From NCBI RefSeq assembly GCF_034424805.1, contig NZ_JAXOUF010000002.1, positions 868,001-932,000 of the forward strand: a stretch of DNA of 64,000 bases, read 5' to 3'. This DNA comes from Labrys sedimenti. GTDB lineage: Bacteria; Pseudomonadota; Alphaproteobacteria; Rhizobiales; Labraceae. The notes beneath the pieces are model-generated. The model searched no databases. It saw nothing but the letters and a program-made list of their open reading frames with translations, and was not told the DNA's origin. The position numbers were made by a program, and so were the translations under genes. Shown here in pieces: positions 8,131 to 16,662 of the stretch. Within the stretch, counting starts at the first letter, position 1; every line of letters begins with the position of its first letter.

Positions 8131-9165
8131 TCAGTCCGAGACCGGCGTGTTCTCGTCGACGTCGACGCGGAAGGTGCCGGCGAGGATCTCGGCCTTCTTC
8201 TTCTCGACCAGGTCTTTCACCTCGGCCGGCAGCAGCTTGTCGAACTTGTGATAGGGCGCGAGGGAAGAGCCGCCCTTGGCCATGCGCGAGAAGTCGCCAT
8301 AATCCTGCGCGGTGAACACCCCGGCCCGTACCATCTTGATGGCCTGCTGCACGGTCGGATACATGTCCCAGACCGGGCCGGTGATCACGGTGTCCGGCCC
8401 CTGGTCCGACTGGTCGGACATGTTGGAGATCGCGTAGATCTTCTTTTCCTTGGCCGCGTCGATCACGCCGAAGCGCTCGGCATAAATGACGTCGACGCCG
8501 CCGTCGATCTGGGCGATCGCAGCTTCCTTGGCCTTGGGCGGGTCGAAGAAGGAGCCGATGAAGGTGACCTTCTTCTTCACCTGCGGATTGGCTTCCTTGG
8601 CGCCGGCGAAGAAGGCGTTCACCAGGCGGTTCACCTCGGGAATGCCCATGGCGGCCACGGCGCCGACGGTGTTGGACTTGGTCATCTTGCCGGCGATCAG
8701 GCCCGACAGATAGGCCGGCTCATGGATCCAGTTGTCGAACACGCCGAAATTGGGCTCGGCTGGGCCGGCACCGGAGCCGAACAGGAAGGCGGTCTTGGGG
8801 AACTGCTTGGCGGTGCGGCGGGATTCGCGCTCGGCGGCGAAGGCATCACCCATCACCAGCTCGTAGCCGCCCTGGGCATATTCGCGCATGACGCGGCCGA
8901 AATCGGCGGCCTGGACCTTCTCTGAGAACTTATAGTCGATGTCGAGTTCCTTCGCCGCCTTGGTGAGGGCGACATGGATCTGCTTGTCCCAGGGTTCCTC
9001 GATCGGGGTGGCGAAGATCGCGGCAACCTTGAGCTTCTTGTCGGAGGCGGCGAAAGCTGGCAGTGGTAGCCCGGCCGCGACCAGGCCGGCAGCGCCCAGC
9101 CCGATGAAATGGCGGCGCGACAGGCCTGTTTCCCCTTGAAGCAGGCTGCGATCTTTACGCGACAT
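8131..9165 (-). CDS. BMP-family substrate-binding protein, Tat-exported (system 1)
   Basis: This 344-residue periplasmic binding protein belongs to the BMP/PnrA (basic membrane protein) family, which binds nucleosides or nucleobases. The N-terminus SRRHFIGLGAAGLVAAGLPLPAFA is a twin-arginine signal. The mature part starts near SDKKLKVAAIFATPIEEPWDKQ and contains the family segment YAQGGYELVMGDAFA. ATG 9165 is chosen over an upstream in-frame start because a GAGAGGGG ribosome site lies 7 nt before it. It lies first in the transporter operon, directly after the amidohydrolase gene on the same strand. Paralogue of the protein at 14540-15634. Confidence 0.92.
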   Translation of the reverse strand: MSRKDRSLLQGETGLSRRHFIGLGAAGLVAAGLPLPAFAASDKKLKVAAIFATPIEEPWDKQIHVALTKAAKELDIDYKFSEKVQAADFGRVMREYAQGGYELVMGDAFAAERESRRTAKQFPKTAFLFGSGAGPAEPNFGVFDNWIHEPAYLSGLIAGKMTKSNTVGAVAAMGIPEVNRLVNAFFAGAKEANPQVKKKVTFIGSFFDPPKAKEAAIAQIDGGVDVIYAERFGVIDAAKEKKIYAISNMSDQSDQGPDTVITGPVWDMYPTVQQAIKMVRAGVFTAQDYGDFSRMAKGGSSLAPYHKFDKLLPAEVKDLVEKKKAEILAGTFRVDVDENTPVSD

Positions 9166-9311
9166 GTCATTCCCCTCTCTTGTCGGATGAAGTTTAAAAC
9201 GGTTCGAAATACGGGATGGAACGTCTGGTTTGCCAAGCACTTGACGGCTCTTGCCGAAGCAATGTGCCCTCTAGCGCGACGCCTGTCCAGATGGTCAAAT
9301 CAGGTTGGGCA

Positions 9312-9327
9312 CCGGTCTGAAGACCGG
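9312..9327 (-). terminator. Weak hairpin after the amidohydrolase gene
   Basis: A 7-bp stem (CCGGTCT/AGACCGG) with a 2-nt loop lies 10 bp past the amidohydrolase stop. No good U-run follows, so it may only slow transcription or protect the mRNA end. Confidence 0.3.
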
Positions 9328-9337
9328 CACACCACTC

Positions 9338-10633
9338 TTACCCCGCCGCCTTGGGCGCATAGCTCGCCGGATCGAGGCTGGCCGGTCGACCGGGCAGGTC
9401 GAGCCTGCTGCGCCGGGCCGGTGTCTGCGCAATCACTTTGCCGCGGCGAATGACGGACAGGCGGGTGGGACGCATGCGCACCGCTTCGATCGTATCGGCT
9501 GCCTGCAGGATGACGAAATCGGCGTGGCAGCCCTTGGCGAGGCCATAGTCTTCCAGCCCCATCACGGCGGCAGGCACCGAGGTCACCGCCTCGAAGGCCC
9601 AGCGTATCGCCTCGCGGCTGGTCATCGGCACGGCATGCACCGCCATATGCGCGACATCCAGCATGTCGGCGCCGCCGAGCCCGTACCAGGGATCCATCAC
9701 GCAATCCTGGCCGAGCGCCACGGGGATGCCGAGAGCGCGCATCTCGGGAATGCGCATCAGGCCGCGGCGCTTGGGATAGCTGTCGTGGCGCCCCTGCAAG
9801 GTGATGTTGATCAGCGGATTGGCGATCGCGAAGATGCCTGCCTCCAGGATCAGCGGCAGCAGCTTGGAGACGTAGTAGGAATCCATCGAGTGCATGGAGG
9901 TGAGATGCGAGCCGGCGGCCCGCCGGCCCAGCCCGAGGCGATGGGCTTCCGCCGCCAGCGTCTCGATATGGCGCGAATGCGGGTCGTCGCTCTCGTCGCA
10001 ATGCAGGTCGATCATCAGGCCGCGCTTGGCCGCGATGGCGCACAGGGCCTTCACCGAGGCGGTGCCGTCCTCCATCGTGCGCTCGAAATGGGGGATGCCG
10101 CCGACCACGTCGACACCCATGTCGAGCGCCCGCTCGAGATTTCTGGCGGCGGTGGGCGAACGGTAATAGCCGTCCTGCGGGAAGGCGACGAGCTGCAGGT
10201 CGAGATAGGGTTTCACCCGGGCCTTGACCTCGAGCAGTGCCTCGACCGCGAGCAGGCGGTCGTCGCAGATGTCGACATGGCTGCGCACGGCCAGCAGACC
10301 CTGGCTGACGGCAAGGTCGCAATAGCGTAGCGCCCGTTCGATCACCGCCTCATGGGTCAGCATCGGCTTGAGCTCGCCCCACAGCGCAATCCCTTCCAGA
10401 AGCGTACCCGACTGGTTGAGCCTGGGAAGGCCCAGCGACAATGTGGCGTCCATATGGAAGTGGCAGTCGACGAAGGGCGGCGCCACCAGATGTCCGCCGG
10501 CATCGATGCGCTGGGCTGCCTCGGCCGCGATGCCCGGCTCGATGGCGGTGATACGTCCGCCCGAAACCGCGATGTCCTGGCTGGTGCGTCCATCGGGCAG
10601 GGTGGCGTTGGTGACGATGAGGTCGAGCGACAT
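9338..10633 (-). CDS. Cytosine-deaminase-like metal-dependent amidohydrolase
   Basis: The 431-residue protein belongs to the amidohydrolase superfamily, cytosine deaminase (CodA) branch. Metal-site motifs appear in the right order: DCHFHMD near residue 57, DLHCDESDD near 210, SHLTSMHS near 240, and LGQDCVMDPWYGLGGADML near 310, which mirrors the DPWY segment of CodA. The expected reaction is hydrolytic deamination of a pyrimidine or similar N-heterocycle in the cytoplasm. CodA relatives also act on isoguanine, creatinine and triazines, so the substrate is open. It lies between two nucleobase transporter operons on the same strand, which fits a role in processing an imported base. Confidence 0.9.
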   Translation of the reverse strand: MSLDLIVTNATLPDGRTSQDIAVSGGRITAIEPGIAAEAAQRIDAGGHLVAPPFVDCHFHMDATLSLGLPRLNQSGTLLEGIALWGELKPMLTHEAVIERALRYCDLAVSQGLLAVRSHVDICDDRLLAVEALLEVKARVKPYLDLQLVAFPQDGYYRSPTAARNLERALDMGVDVVGGIPHFERTMEDGTASVKALCAIAAKRGLMIDLHCDESDDPHSRHIETLAAEAHRLGLGRRAAGSHLTSMHSMDSYYVSKLLPLILEAGIFAIANPLINITLQGRHDSYPKRRGLMRIPEMRALGIPVALGQDCVMDPWYGLGGADMLDVAHMAVHAVPMTSREAIRWAFEAVTSVPAAVMGLEDYGLAKGCHADFVILQAADTIEAVRMRPTRLSVIRRGKVIAQTPARRSRLDLPGRPASLDPASYAPKAAG

Positions 10634-10728
10634 CGGGGCGGTTCCGTTAAAAGTCGTTCAGGAAGGAAGGGCAATTGTCATCATGGGCGGTTTGACGGAT
10701 TCGGCCAATGAGTCAATCGGTCTTGCCC

Positions 10729-11649
10729 TCACCCCGCCGGCCTGAACGGCTTGGCCAGCGAGGCCGGGAAGTGCAGGGCGAGCATCTGGCGGTTGCGCGA
10801 GATCAACACCAGCACCACGATGGTGGCGAGATAGGGCAGGGCCGAAAGCAACTCTGAGGGCACGGCAAGGCCGAGTGCCTGGCCCTGCAATTGCAGGATG
10901 GTCATGCCGCCGAACAGCCAGGCGCCGAGCAGGACGCGTAGTGGCCGCCAGGTGGCGAACACCACCAAAGCCAGCGAGATCCAGCCCTTGCCTGATGTCA
11001 TGTTCTCGACCCAGAGCGGCGTGTAGGCGACCGAGAGATAGGCACCGGCAAGGCCCGCCATCAAGCCGCCGAACAGCACGGCCATGTAGCGGATACGCAC
11101 GACGGGATAGCCGATCGCATGCGAGGTCTCCGGCGACTCGCCCATGGTGCGCAGGACCAGGCCGGCCTTGGTGCGATAGAGGAACCAGCTGATCGCCGCG
11201 AACAGCACAAGCGCGAAATAGACCATCGCGTCGAAGCGGAAGAACATCGGCCCGATCACCGGAAGCTGGGAAAGCACGGGGATGTCGAGCGGCTTCAGGG
11301 CCTCGATCGGGGCGCTGCCGAAATTACGGCCGACAAAGGCGGAGACGCCCGAGCCGAAAATGGCAAGCGCTAGGCCGGCGGCATATTGGTTGGTGAGGAA
11401 GGTGATGGCGAGCACGCCGAACAGCAGCGAGGCCGCGGCGCCGGCCAGCGCGCCGATCAGGATGGCGACGGGCATGGGCATACCAGCCATCACCGCCCAG
11501 AAGGCGAAGGCGGCGCCCATCAGCATCATGCCCTCGATGCCCAGATTGAGGACGCCGGATTTCTCCACCACCAATTCGCCGAGGGCGGCATAGATCAGCG
11601 GCGTGGCGGCGATGATGGTGCCGGTGAAGATCGCGATGGTGAGGTCCAT
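10729..11649 (-). CDS. BMP-type nucleoside ABC transporter permease 2 (system 2)
   Basis: The 306-residue permease starts MDLTIAIFTGTIIAATPLIYAALGELVVEKSGVLNLGIEGMM, the same signature as the permease at 4569-5513. It has about eight to nine hydrophobic helices and ends SLAKPFRPAG. The ATG at 11649 shares its A with the TGA of the upstream permease, so translation is coupled. It closes the second transporter operon and is followed after 95 bp by the amidohydrolase gene on the same strand. Confidence 0.93.
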   Translation of the reverse strand: MDLTIAIFTGTIIAATPLIYAALGELVVEKSGVLNLGIEGMMLMGAAFAFWAVMAGMPMPVAILIGALAGAAASLLFGVLAITFLTNQYAAGLALAIFGSGVSAFVGRNFGSAPIEALKPLDIPVLSQLPVIGPMFFRFDAMVYFALVLFAAISWFLYRTKAGLVLRTMGESPETSHAIGYPVVRIRYMAVLFGGLMAGLAGAYLSVAYTPLWVENMTSGKGWISLALVVFATWRPLRVLLGAWLFGGMTILQLQGQALGLAVPSELLSALPYLATIVVLVLISRNRQMLALHFPASLAKPFRPAG

Positions 11650-12734
11650 CAGGCATGCTCCCGCACGGGGCTGAACCGATAGAAGATGAAGAAATCCGCA
11701 GCGAGCAGGAAGAACAGCAGGATGCCCTGGAAGATGCGGGTGAGCGAGGAGGACAGGCCGATGGTGAGTTGCACGCTTTCGCCGCCGAGGAAGAGCAGCG
11801 ACATCAACAACCCGCCAAGCACGATGCCGAAGGCGTTGAGCCGGCCGATGAAGGCGACGATGATCGCTGCAAAGCCATAGCCGGGCGAGATTTGCGGGGA
11901 TAATTGCCCGAGCGGCCCGGAAAGCTCGGCCATGCCGGAAATGCCTGCGGCCGCGCCGCCGGCGAGCAGGCCCGTCCACACCGCCGCGGATTCGCGGAAG
12001 CCGGCATAGTGGGCGGCGAGCGGGGCCGCGCCACTGACCGACATCTTGTAGCCGAGGAAGCTGCGGTCGGTGAACAGCCACATCGCCACCACGCCGATCA
12101 CTGTAAGGATTACGGAGGTGTTGAGGCGATAGGCATCGTCGAAGACGGGAAACATCGCGGCCGGGGGCAGCAGCGCCGTCTGCGGATAGTTGAAGCCGGC
12201 GGGATCGCGCCAGGGGCCATGCACCAGCCAGGACAGCAGCAGGCCGGCGATATAGGTGAGCATCAACGTGACCAGGATCTCGTTGGTGTTCATCCGCGCC
12301 CGGAGGAAGGCGGGAATCGCGGCCCAGGCCATGCCCGCCAGCGCGCCCGCCAGGATCATCAGCGGCAGCAGCAGCCGGCTTTCCGGATCGGGATAGAACA
12401 GGCCGACGCCGCAGGCGGCGATCGCCCCGATGATCAATTGGCCCTCCGCGCCGATGTTCCAGACATTGGCGCGGAAGCCGACGGCGAGCCCGCAGGCGAT
12501 CAGGATCAAGGGTGAGGCTTTCAGCAGCCATTCCGAGACGCCGTTCATCGAGTTCAGCGGCGCGATGAAGAAGGCCTGCAGGGTCTGGAGCGGATCCTGG
12601 CCCAGCGCTGCGAACAGAATGGAGCCGACCAGCAAAGTGAGCAGGGCCGCGACCAGGGGCGCGGCGAGGCGCATGGCGGCGGATGGTTCGGGTCTTTGTT
12701 CGATCTTAAAGCGCAACGGAACTGCTCCCACCAT
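11649..12734 (-). CDS. BMP-type nucleoside ABC transporter permease 1 (system 2)
   Basis: The permease of about 361 residues contains KASPLILIACGLAVGFRANVWNIGAEGQLIIGA, the counterpart of the segment in the system 1 permease, and SPQISPGYGFAAIIVAFIGRLNAFG later on. It has about nine to ten membrane helices. ATG 12734 lies inside the 3' end of the ATPase gene and a GTG at 12749 is an alternative. It forms the inner-membrane channel with the next permease. Confidence 0.92.
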   Translation of the reverse strand: MVGAVPLRFKIEQRPEPSAAMRLAAPLVAALLTLLVGSILFAALGQDPLQTLQAFFIAPLNSMNGVSEWLLKASPLILIACGLAVGFRANVWNIGAEGQLIIGAIAACGVGLFYPDPESRLLLPLMILAGALAGMAWAAIPAFLRARMNTNEILVTLMLTYIAGLLLSWLVHGPWRDPAGFNYPQTALLPPAAMFPVFDDAYRLNTSVILTVIGVVAMWLFTDRSFLGYKMSVSGAAPLAAHYAGFRESAAVWTGLLAGGAAAGISGMAELSGPLGQLSPQISPGYGFAAIIVAFIGRLNAFGIVLGGLLMSLLFLGGESVQLTIGLSSSLTRIFQGILLFFLLAADFFIFYRFSPVREHA

Positions 12735-14238
12735 TCTGGCCCTGGCCACCGATCCTGGTCATGAGCAGGCCGACCTCCTCGCGATTGGTTTGGCTCCGGA
12801 CGAGGGGAGGCGAGACGCGCCCCTGGCAGATCACCAGCAGCCGGTCGCAGATCTCGAAGAGCTCGTCGAGTTCCTCGGAAATCACCAGCACGGCCGCGCC
12901 CGCACGGCTGAGATCAATCAGCGTCTGGTGGATGAAGGCGGCCGCGCCGACATCGACCCCCCAGGTCGGCTGGGAGACCAGGAACAGGTTCGGCGCCAGC
13001 GCGATTTCCCGTCCCACGATGAATTTCTGCAGATTGCCGCCGGAAAGGCTGCGCGCGCTGGCGCGCGGGCCGTTCGCCTTCACCTTGAATGTCTCGATGA
13101 CGCTGCCGGCAAAGCCCATCGCCCGCTTGCGGTCGACCAGGCCATGGCGCACCAGGTCCTTGCCATGGGCTGTGAGCACGGCGTTCTCCCACAGCGCATG
13201 CGGCGGCACGGCGCCACGGCCGAGTCTCTCCTCCGGCACGAAGGCGAAACCGCGCCGGCGCCTGGCGGCGGCATCGAACCGACCGACGGCCTGTCCGCCG
13301 AAACGGATGGCTTCATGATCGGCAACAGCCCGCTCGCCGCTGAGGGCGGCGATCAGCTCGGCCTGGCCATTGCCCGAGACGCCGGCGAGGCCAACGATCT
13401 CGCCGCCATGCACCTCGAAGCCGACATCGTGCAGGGCGACGCTCCCCTTGTCGGATGGCACCGACAGGCCGCGTACCTGGAGGACCGGCCCGGCGCTGCG
13501 TGTCGAGGGCGTGACCTTCATTTCCGGCAGGGTCGATCCGACCATCAGACGGGCCAGTTCCACCGATGTGCTCTGCTTGGGTTTGGCGGTGCCGGTCACC
13601 CGGCCATTGCGCAGTACGGTGGCGGAGTCGCAAAGCGCCTGCACTTCGTCGAGCTTGTGGCTGATATAGAGGATGCTGCAGCCCTCCGCCGCGAGTTGGC
13701 GCAGCGTCTCGAACAGTTTCACCACCGCCTGCGGCGTGAGCACCGAGGTCGGCTCGTCCAGGATCAGCAGCTTGGGCGTGCGCAGCAGGCAGCGCACGAT
13801 TTCGACACGCTGGCGTTCGCCGACGGAGAGATCATGCACGCGGCGCCAGGGGTCGATCGGCATGCCGTAGCGCTCCGACAACGCGGTGATCTGCCCGGCC
13901 AGTTCCTCCAGCCGGAAAGGGCCGGGAGCGCTGAGGGCGATGTTCTCGACGACGGTGACGGACTCGAACAGGGCGAAATGCTGGTAGACCATCTCGATGC
14001 CGAGGGCGCGCGAACTGGCCGGGTCATGTGCCTCGATCAGCCCGCCATCACAAAGGATTTCGCCGGAATCGGCCTGGGCCGCGCCGTAAATGATCTTCAT
14101 CAGCGTCGATTTGCCGGCGCCGTTCTCCCCCAGCACCGCATGGATTTCCCCGGGCATGATCGAGAGCGAGATGCCATCATTGGCAACGACGCCGGGATAG
14201 CTCTTGGTGATGTTGCGCAGTTCGAGGCGCGGGGTCAT
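12706..14238 (-). CDS. BMP-type nucleoside ABC transporter ATP-binding protein (system 2)
   Basis: The 510-residue ATPase has two ABC domains. Domain 1 has Walker A GENGAGKSTLMK, signature LSVGERQRVEIVRCL and Walker B LLILDEPTSVLTPQ. Domain 2 has GVSGNGQAELIAALSGE and SLSGGNLQKFIVGREIAL. It is a paralogue of the protein at 6565-8070 and belongs to the same nucleoside/sugar branch. The gene follows the binding-protein gene after a 301-bp gap that holds two palindromic repeats, and overlaps the permease gene. Confidence 0.93.
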   Translation of the reverse strand: MTPRLELRNITKSYPGVVANDGISLSIMPGEIHAVLGENGAGKSTLMKIIYGAAQADSGEILCDGGLIEAHDPASSRALGIEMVYQHFALFESVTVVENIALSAPGPFRLEELAGQITALSERYGMPIDPWRRVHDLSVGERQRVEIVRCLLRTPKLLILDEPTSVLTPQAVVKLFETLRQLAAEGCSILYISHKLDEVQALCDSATVLRNGRVTGTAKPKQSTSVELARLMVGSTLPEMKVTPSTRSAGPVLQVRGLSVPSDKGSVALHDVGFEVHGGEIVGLAGVSGNGQAELIAALSGERAVADHEAIRFGGQAVGRFDAAARRRRGFAFVPEERLGRGAVPPHALWENAVLTAHGKDLVRHGLVDRKRAMGFAGSVIETFKVKANGPRASARSLSGGNLQKFIVGREIALAPNLFLVSQPTWGVDVGAAAFIHQTLIDLSRAGAAVLVISEELDELFEICDRLLVICQGRVSPPLVRSQTNREEVGLLMTRIGGQGQNGGSSSVAL

Positions 14239-14304
14239 GGCCGGTCCTTGAATACGGGGTGGGGGAAGGTGAGCCTGGAGCGCGCACGCTACCCAGTGAG
14301 GCGC

Positions 14305-14503
14305 GACAAGCCTTCCCCACGAAGCTGGGGAAGGTGTCCAAACGGAGTTTGCGCGGATGGGGTGTGGCGGGCAGCGCAGAGTGCATCACAAGACGGCGCT
14401 ACGGTTGCGCAAGCTTTTGATAGATTGCGACCCGGCTCGTCGCACCCCCTCCGACCCGACTTCGTCGGGCCACCTCCCCCAGCTTCGTGGGGGAGGCTTG
14501 GCG
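14305..14503. repeat. Inverted pair of REP-like palindromic elements
   Basis: This fills most of the 301-bp gap between binding protein and ATPase of transporter system 2. Hairpin A (14311-14334) has the stem CCTTCCCC/GGGGAAGG. Hairpin B (14473-14496) has CCTCCCCC/GGGGGAGG. Read in opposite directions, both copies share AAGCC before the hairpin, GAAGCT in the loop, and a GGGGTG tract beyond it. The pair therefore looks like two inverted copies of a REP/BIME-type repeat. It may set the ratio of binding-protein to ATPase mRNA. Confidence 0.7.
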
Positions 14504-14539
14504 CGCCTTTCTCCGTTTGGTCAGAGCCTGGTCCACCCC

Positions 14540-15634
14540 TTATCCGAGCTTGCCGATCATGCCCTTGACGAACCAATTCATGCCGCGAATGTCCGCATCC
14601 GTCGCCACCGCGCCGGCCGCGACCTTGACGGTGCCTGCCTGGTCCTTGAGTTCGCCCGCATAGGGGTGGACCTTGCCCGAGCCGATGTCGGCCTCCAGCT
14701 GCTTGAGCTTGGCGACCACGTCGGAGGGGATGGCTTCGTTGTAAGGCGCCATCTTGACCACGCCGCCGGCGAGGCCATCCCAGCGTGCCTCTGGCTTCCA
14801 ATTGCCATCGGCCACGCCTTTTGCCGCGCGCACATAGTCGCTCGACCAGTCCATCGTGAAGGCGGTGAGCTGCTTGCCGGCACCGAACTTCGACATGTCG
14901 CTGGCATAGCCGATCGACCAGGCGCCGCCTTCGCCGGCGACCTGCACGCCGGTCGCGGTATCGGTCATCGAGCAGATCACGTCGCAGCCTTGCGACAGCA
15001 GGGTCTTGGCGGCCTCCTTCTCCTTGCCGGGGTCGAACCAGGAATTGAGAAAGATCGCGTTGCAGGTGATCTCGGGCTTCACGCTCTGGGCGCCGAGCAG
15101 CAGCGCATTGGCGGGGCCGACGATGTCGGGGATCGGGAAGCCGCCGATGAAGCCGATCTTGCCGGATTTGCTCATATGGGCCCCGGCCGCGCCGGCGACG
15201 AAGGTGCCCTCGTAGTATTTGGCTTCGAAGGTGCCGAGATTGGCCAGGTGCACGATGCCCGAGCAATGCTCGAAGGCGATCTTGGGGAAGCGCGGCGCCA
15301 CCTTCTGCAGCGGCGTGCCATGCGAGAAGCTGGTGCCGAAGATCAGCTTGTTGCCGGACGAAGCAAGTTCGCGGAAGACGCGTTCGGCATCCTGCGGCAT
15401 GAAGATGTTGTCGATGACGGTGATCGCGACCTTGTCGCCGAATTCCTTCTTGATCGCTTCGACGCCGAGGCTGTGCTGCTTGGTCCAGCCGATATCGGCA
15501 ATGGGCGAAACGTAGACGACGCCGATCTTGAGTGGCTCATCCGCATAGGCGCGGCTCGCGAAGCTCCCGGCTCCCAGGGCAGCGCCGGCCATGCCGGAAT
15601 ATTGCAGGAATTTGCGCCTCGTCAGGTCGATCAT
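14540..15634 (-). CDS. BMP-family substrate-binding protein, Tat-exported (system 2)
   Basis: The 364-residue periplasmic protein belongs to the BMP/PnrA family. The N-terminus LTRRKFLQYSGMAGAALGAGSFASRAYA is a twin-arginine signal. The mature protein starts DEPLKIGVVYVSPIADIGWTKQHSLGVEAIKKEFG. It contains FGTSFSHGTPLQKVAPRFPKIAFEHCSG and IGFIGGFPIPDIVGPANA, both typical of nucleoside-binding members. It is the promoter-proximal gene of transporter system 2, lying just downstream of the GntR regulator gene on the same strand. Confidence 0.93.
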   Translation of the reverse strand: MIDLTRRKFLQYSGMAGAALGAGSFASRAYADEPLKIGVVYVSPIADIGWTKQHSLGVEAIKKEFGDKVAITVIDNIFMPQDAERVFRELASSGNKLIFGTSFSHGTPLQKVAPRFPKIAFEHCSGIVHLANLGTFEAKYYEGTFVAGAAGAHMSKSGKIGFIGGFPIPDIVGPANALLLGAQSVKPEITCNAIFLNSWFDPGKEKEAAKTLLSQGCDVICSMTDTATGVQVAGEGGAWSIGYASDMSKFGAGKQLTAFTMDWSSDYVRAAKGVADGNWKPEARWDGLAGGVVKMAPYNEAIPSDVVAKLKQLEADIGSGKVHPYAGELKDQAGTVKVAAGAVATDADIRGMNWFVKGMIGKLG

Positions 15635-15696
15635 GATGGCAGTCCTCTGTTGGCTCGGTGAATGCCCGGCTTGTCGCCGAGTCTGTATGGAAGTGT

Positions 15697-16467
15697 CTAT
15701 TTCGAAGTGTGGCTATGGCGATGCTTCGCCGCCTCACCATTGCTTTTCTGGGCGGTCTCTCGGCGGGTTCGCAAAGTTTCGCCGGCTTCCGGCTCCAGAT
15801 AAGGCTCAAGGGCTTCGCGGGGCGACAGCTCCGGGAAGACCTGCCTATCCATGATATAGCCGCGCACCACGCTGCGATGATGGGTGTCGATCAGCTCCAT
15901 CGCCTGTTTGAGGCGCCCCTTCTCGAGCAGGTCGATGACCCGCGAATGGTCGTCGATAAGGTTGCAATAGTCGAAATCGGCGGTGACCAGCGAGCGCAGC
16001 AGCGTGGTCCGGCGGACGAGCTGGGCATGGATGTCCTGCATCACCTTGTTGCGGCTCAGGCGGACGAAGATCGTGTGGAATTCCTGGCCGAGCACATCGG
16101 CCAGGGCATCGTTGCCGGCGGCGATGGCCTGGCGCTGGCGTTCGACATGCTGGCGCAATTCGGCCCAGCCGGCCGGACCGAGCCTGTCGCTCAGCTGCGC
16201 CGCCACGCCCTGTTCGACCAAGGTCAGCGCGTCGTAGATCTCCAGCGCCTCCTGCATGCCGGGGCGGGCGACGAAGGCGCCGCGATTGCGCTCGATCTGG
16301 GCGAGGCCGTCATCGGCGAGCCGGATCAGGGCCTGGCGCACCACGATGCGGCTGACGTCGAAGATCTCGGCGAGCTCCCGTTCGCCGAGCTTGCAGCCCG
16401 GCACCAGCCGGTGCTCGATGATGGCCCGGGTCAGGATGTCGGCTATCGCCTGCGAGCGGCTGCTCAT
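15697..16467 (-). CDS. GntR-family (FCD) transcriptional regulator
   Basis: The 256-residue regulator has an N-terminal GntR winged helix (AIIEHRLVPGCKLGERELAEIFDVSRIVVRQALIRLADDGL, residues about 15-60). Its C-terminal FCD ligand domain shows the spaced His/Asp residues of metal-binding members (EFHTIF, DHSRVIDLLEKG, DTHHRSVV). ATG 16467 is preferred because GGGAGG lies 8 nt upstream. The gene is divergent from the Rieske-oxygenase operon and leads into the transporter operon, so it probably senses a purine or a product of the pathway and controls both. Confidence 0.92.
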   Translation of the reverse strand: MSSRSQAIADILTRAIIEHRLVPGCKLGERELAEIFDVSRIVVRQALIRLADDGLAQIERNRGAFVARPGMQEALEIYDALTLVEQGVAAQLSDRLGPAGWAELRQHVERQRQAIAAGNDALADVLGQEFHTIFVRLSRNKVMQDIHAQLVRRTTLLRSLVTADFDYCNLIDDHSRVIDLLEKGRLKQAMELIDTHHRSVVRGYIMDRQVFPELSPREALEPYLEPEAGETLRTRRETAQKSNGEAAKHRHSHTSK

Positions 16468-16582
16468 GCCCAATACCTCCCGCGCCGACAGTACGGCATG
16501 TCCGAACTGCCTGCACCATATCGGTATTCAATCCTCTCGCCCTGTCAATCAAGAATCATTCTTTGTCGTGCAATTTTTAATT

Positions 16583-16597
16583 GATTGATATCCAATC
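16583..16597. promoter_or_regulatory. Possible GntR operator in the divergent promoter region
   Basis: The inverted repeat GATTG-ATATC-CAATC lies in the 195-bp AT-rich gap between the GntR regulator and the first oxygenase gene. FCD regulators usually bind short palindromes in their own divergent promoter. Related GATTG/CAATC strings recur nearby. Position and symmetry are the only evidence. Confidence 0.4.
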
Positions 16598-16662
16598 CTG
16601 TGGTTCCAATGCCCGTAACGGAGCTAGGTTCATGGGGAAGAGCTAGCCGAGGGGAGGGTGCG

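Noticed and set aside
14239..14539. CRISPR-like array from repeated GC-rich hairpins
   Set aside because: There are only two copies, in opposite orientation, with no regular spacers.
12430..14568. A 712-codon open frame on the plus strand
   Set aside because: Antisense shadow of the ABC ATPase and permease genes, which carry intact Walker and signature motifs.
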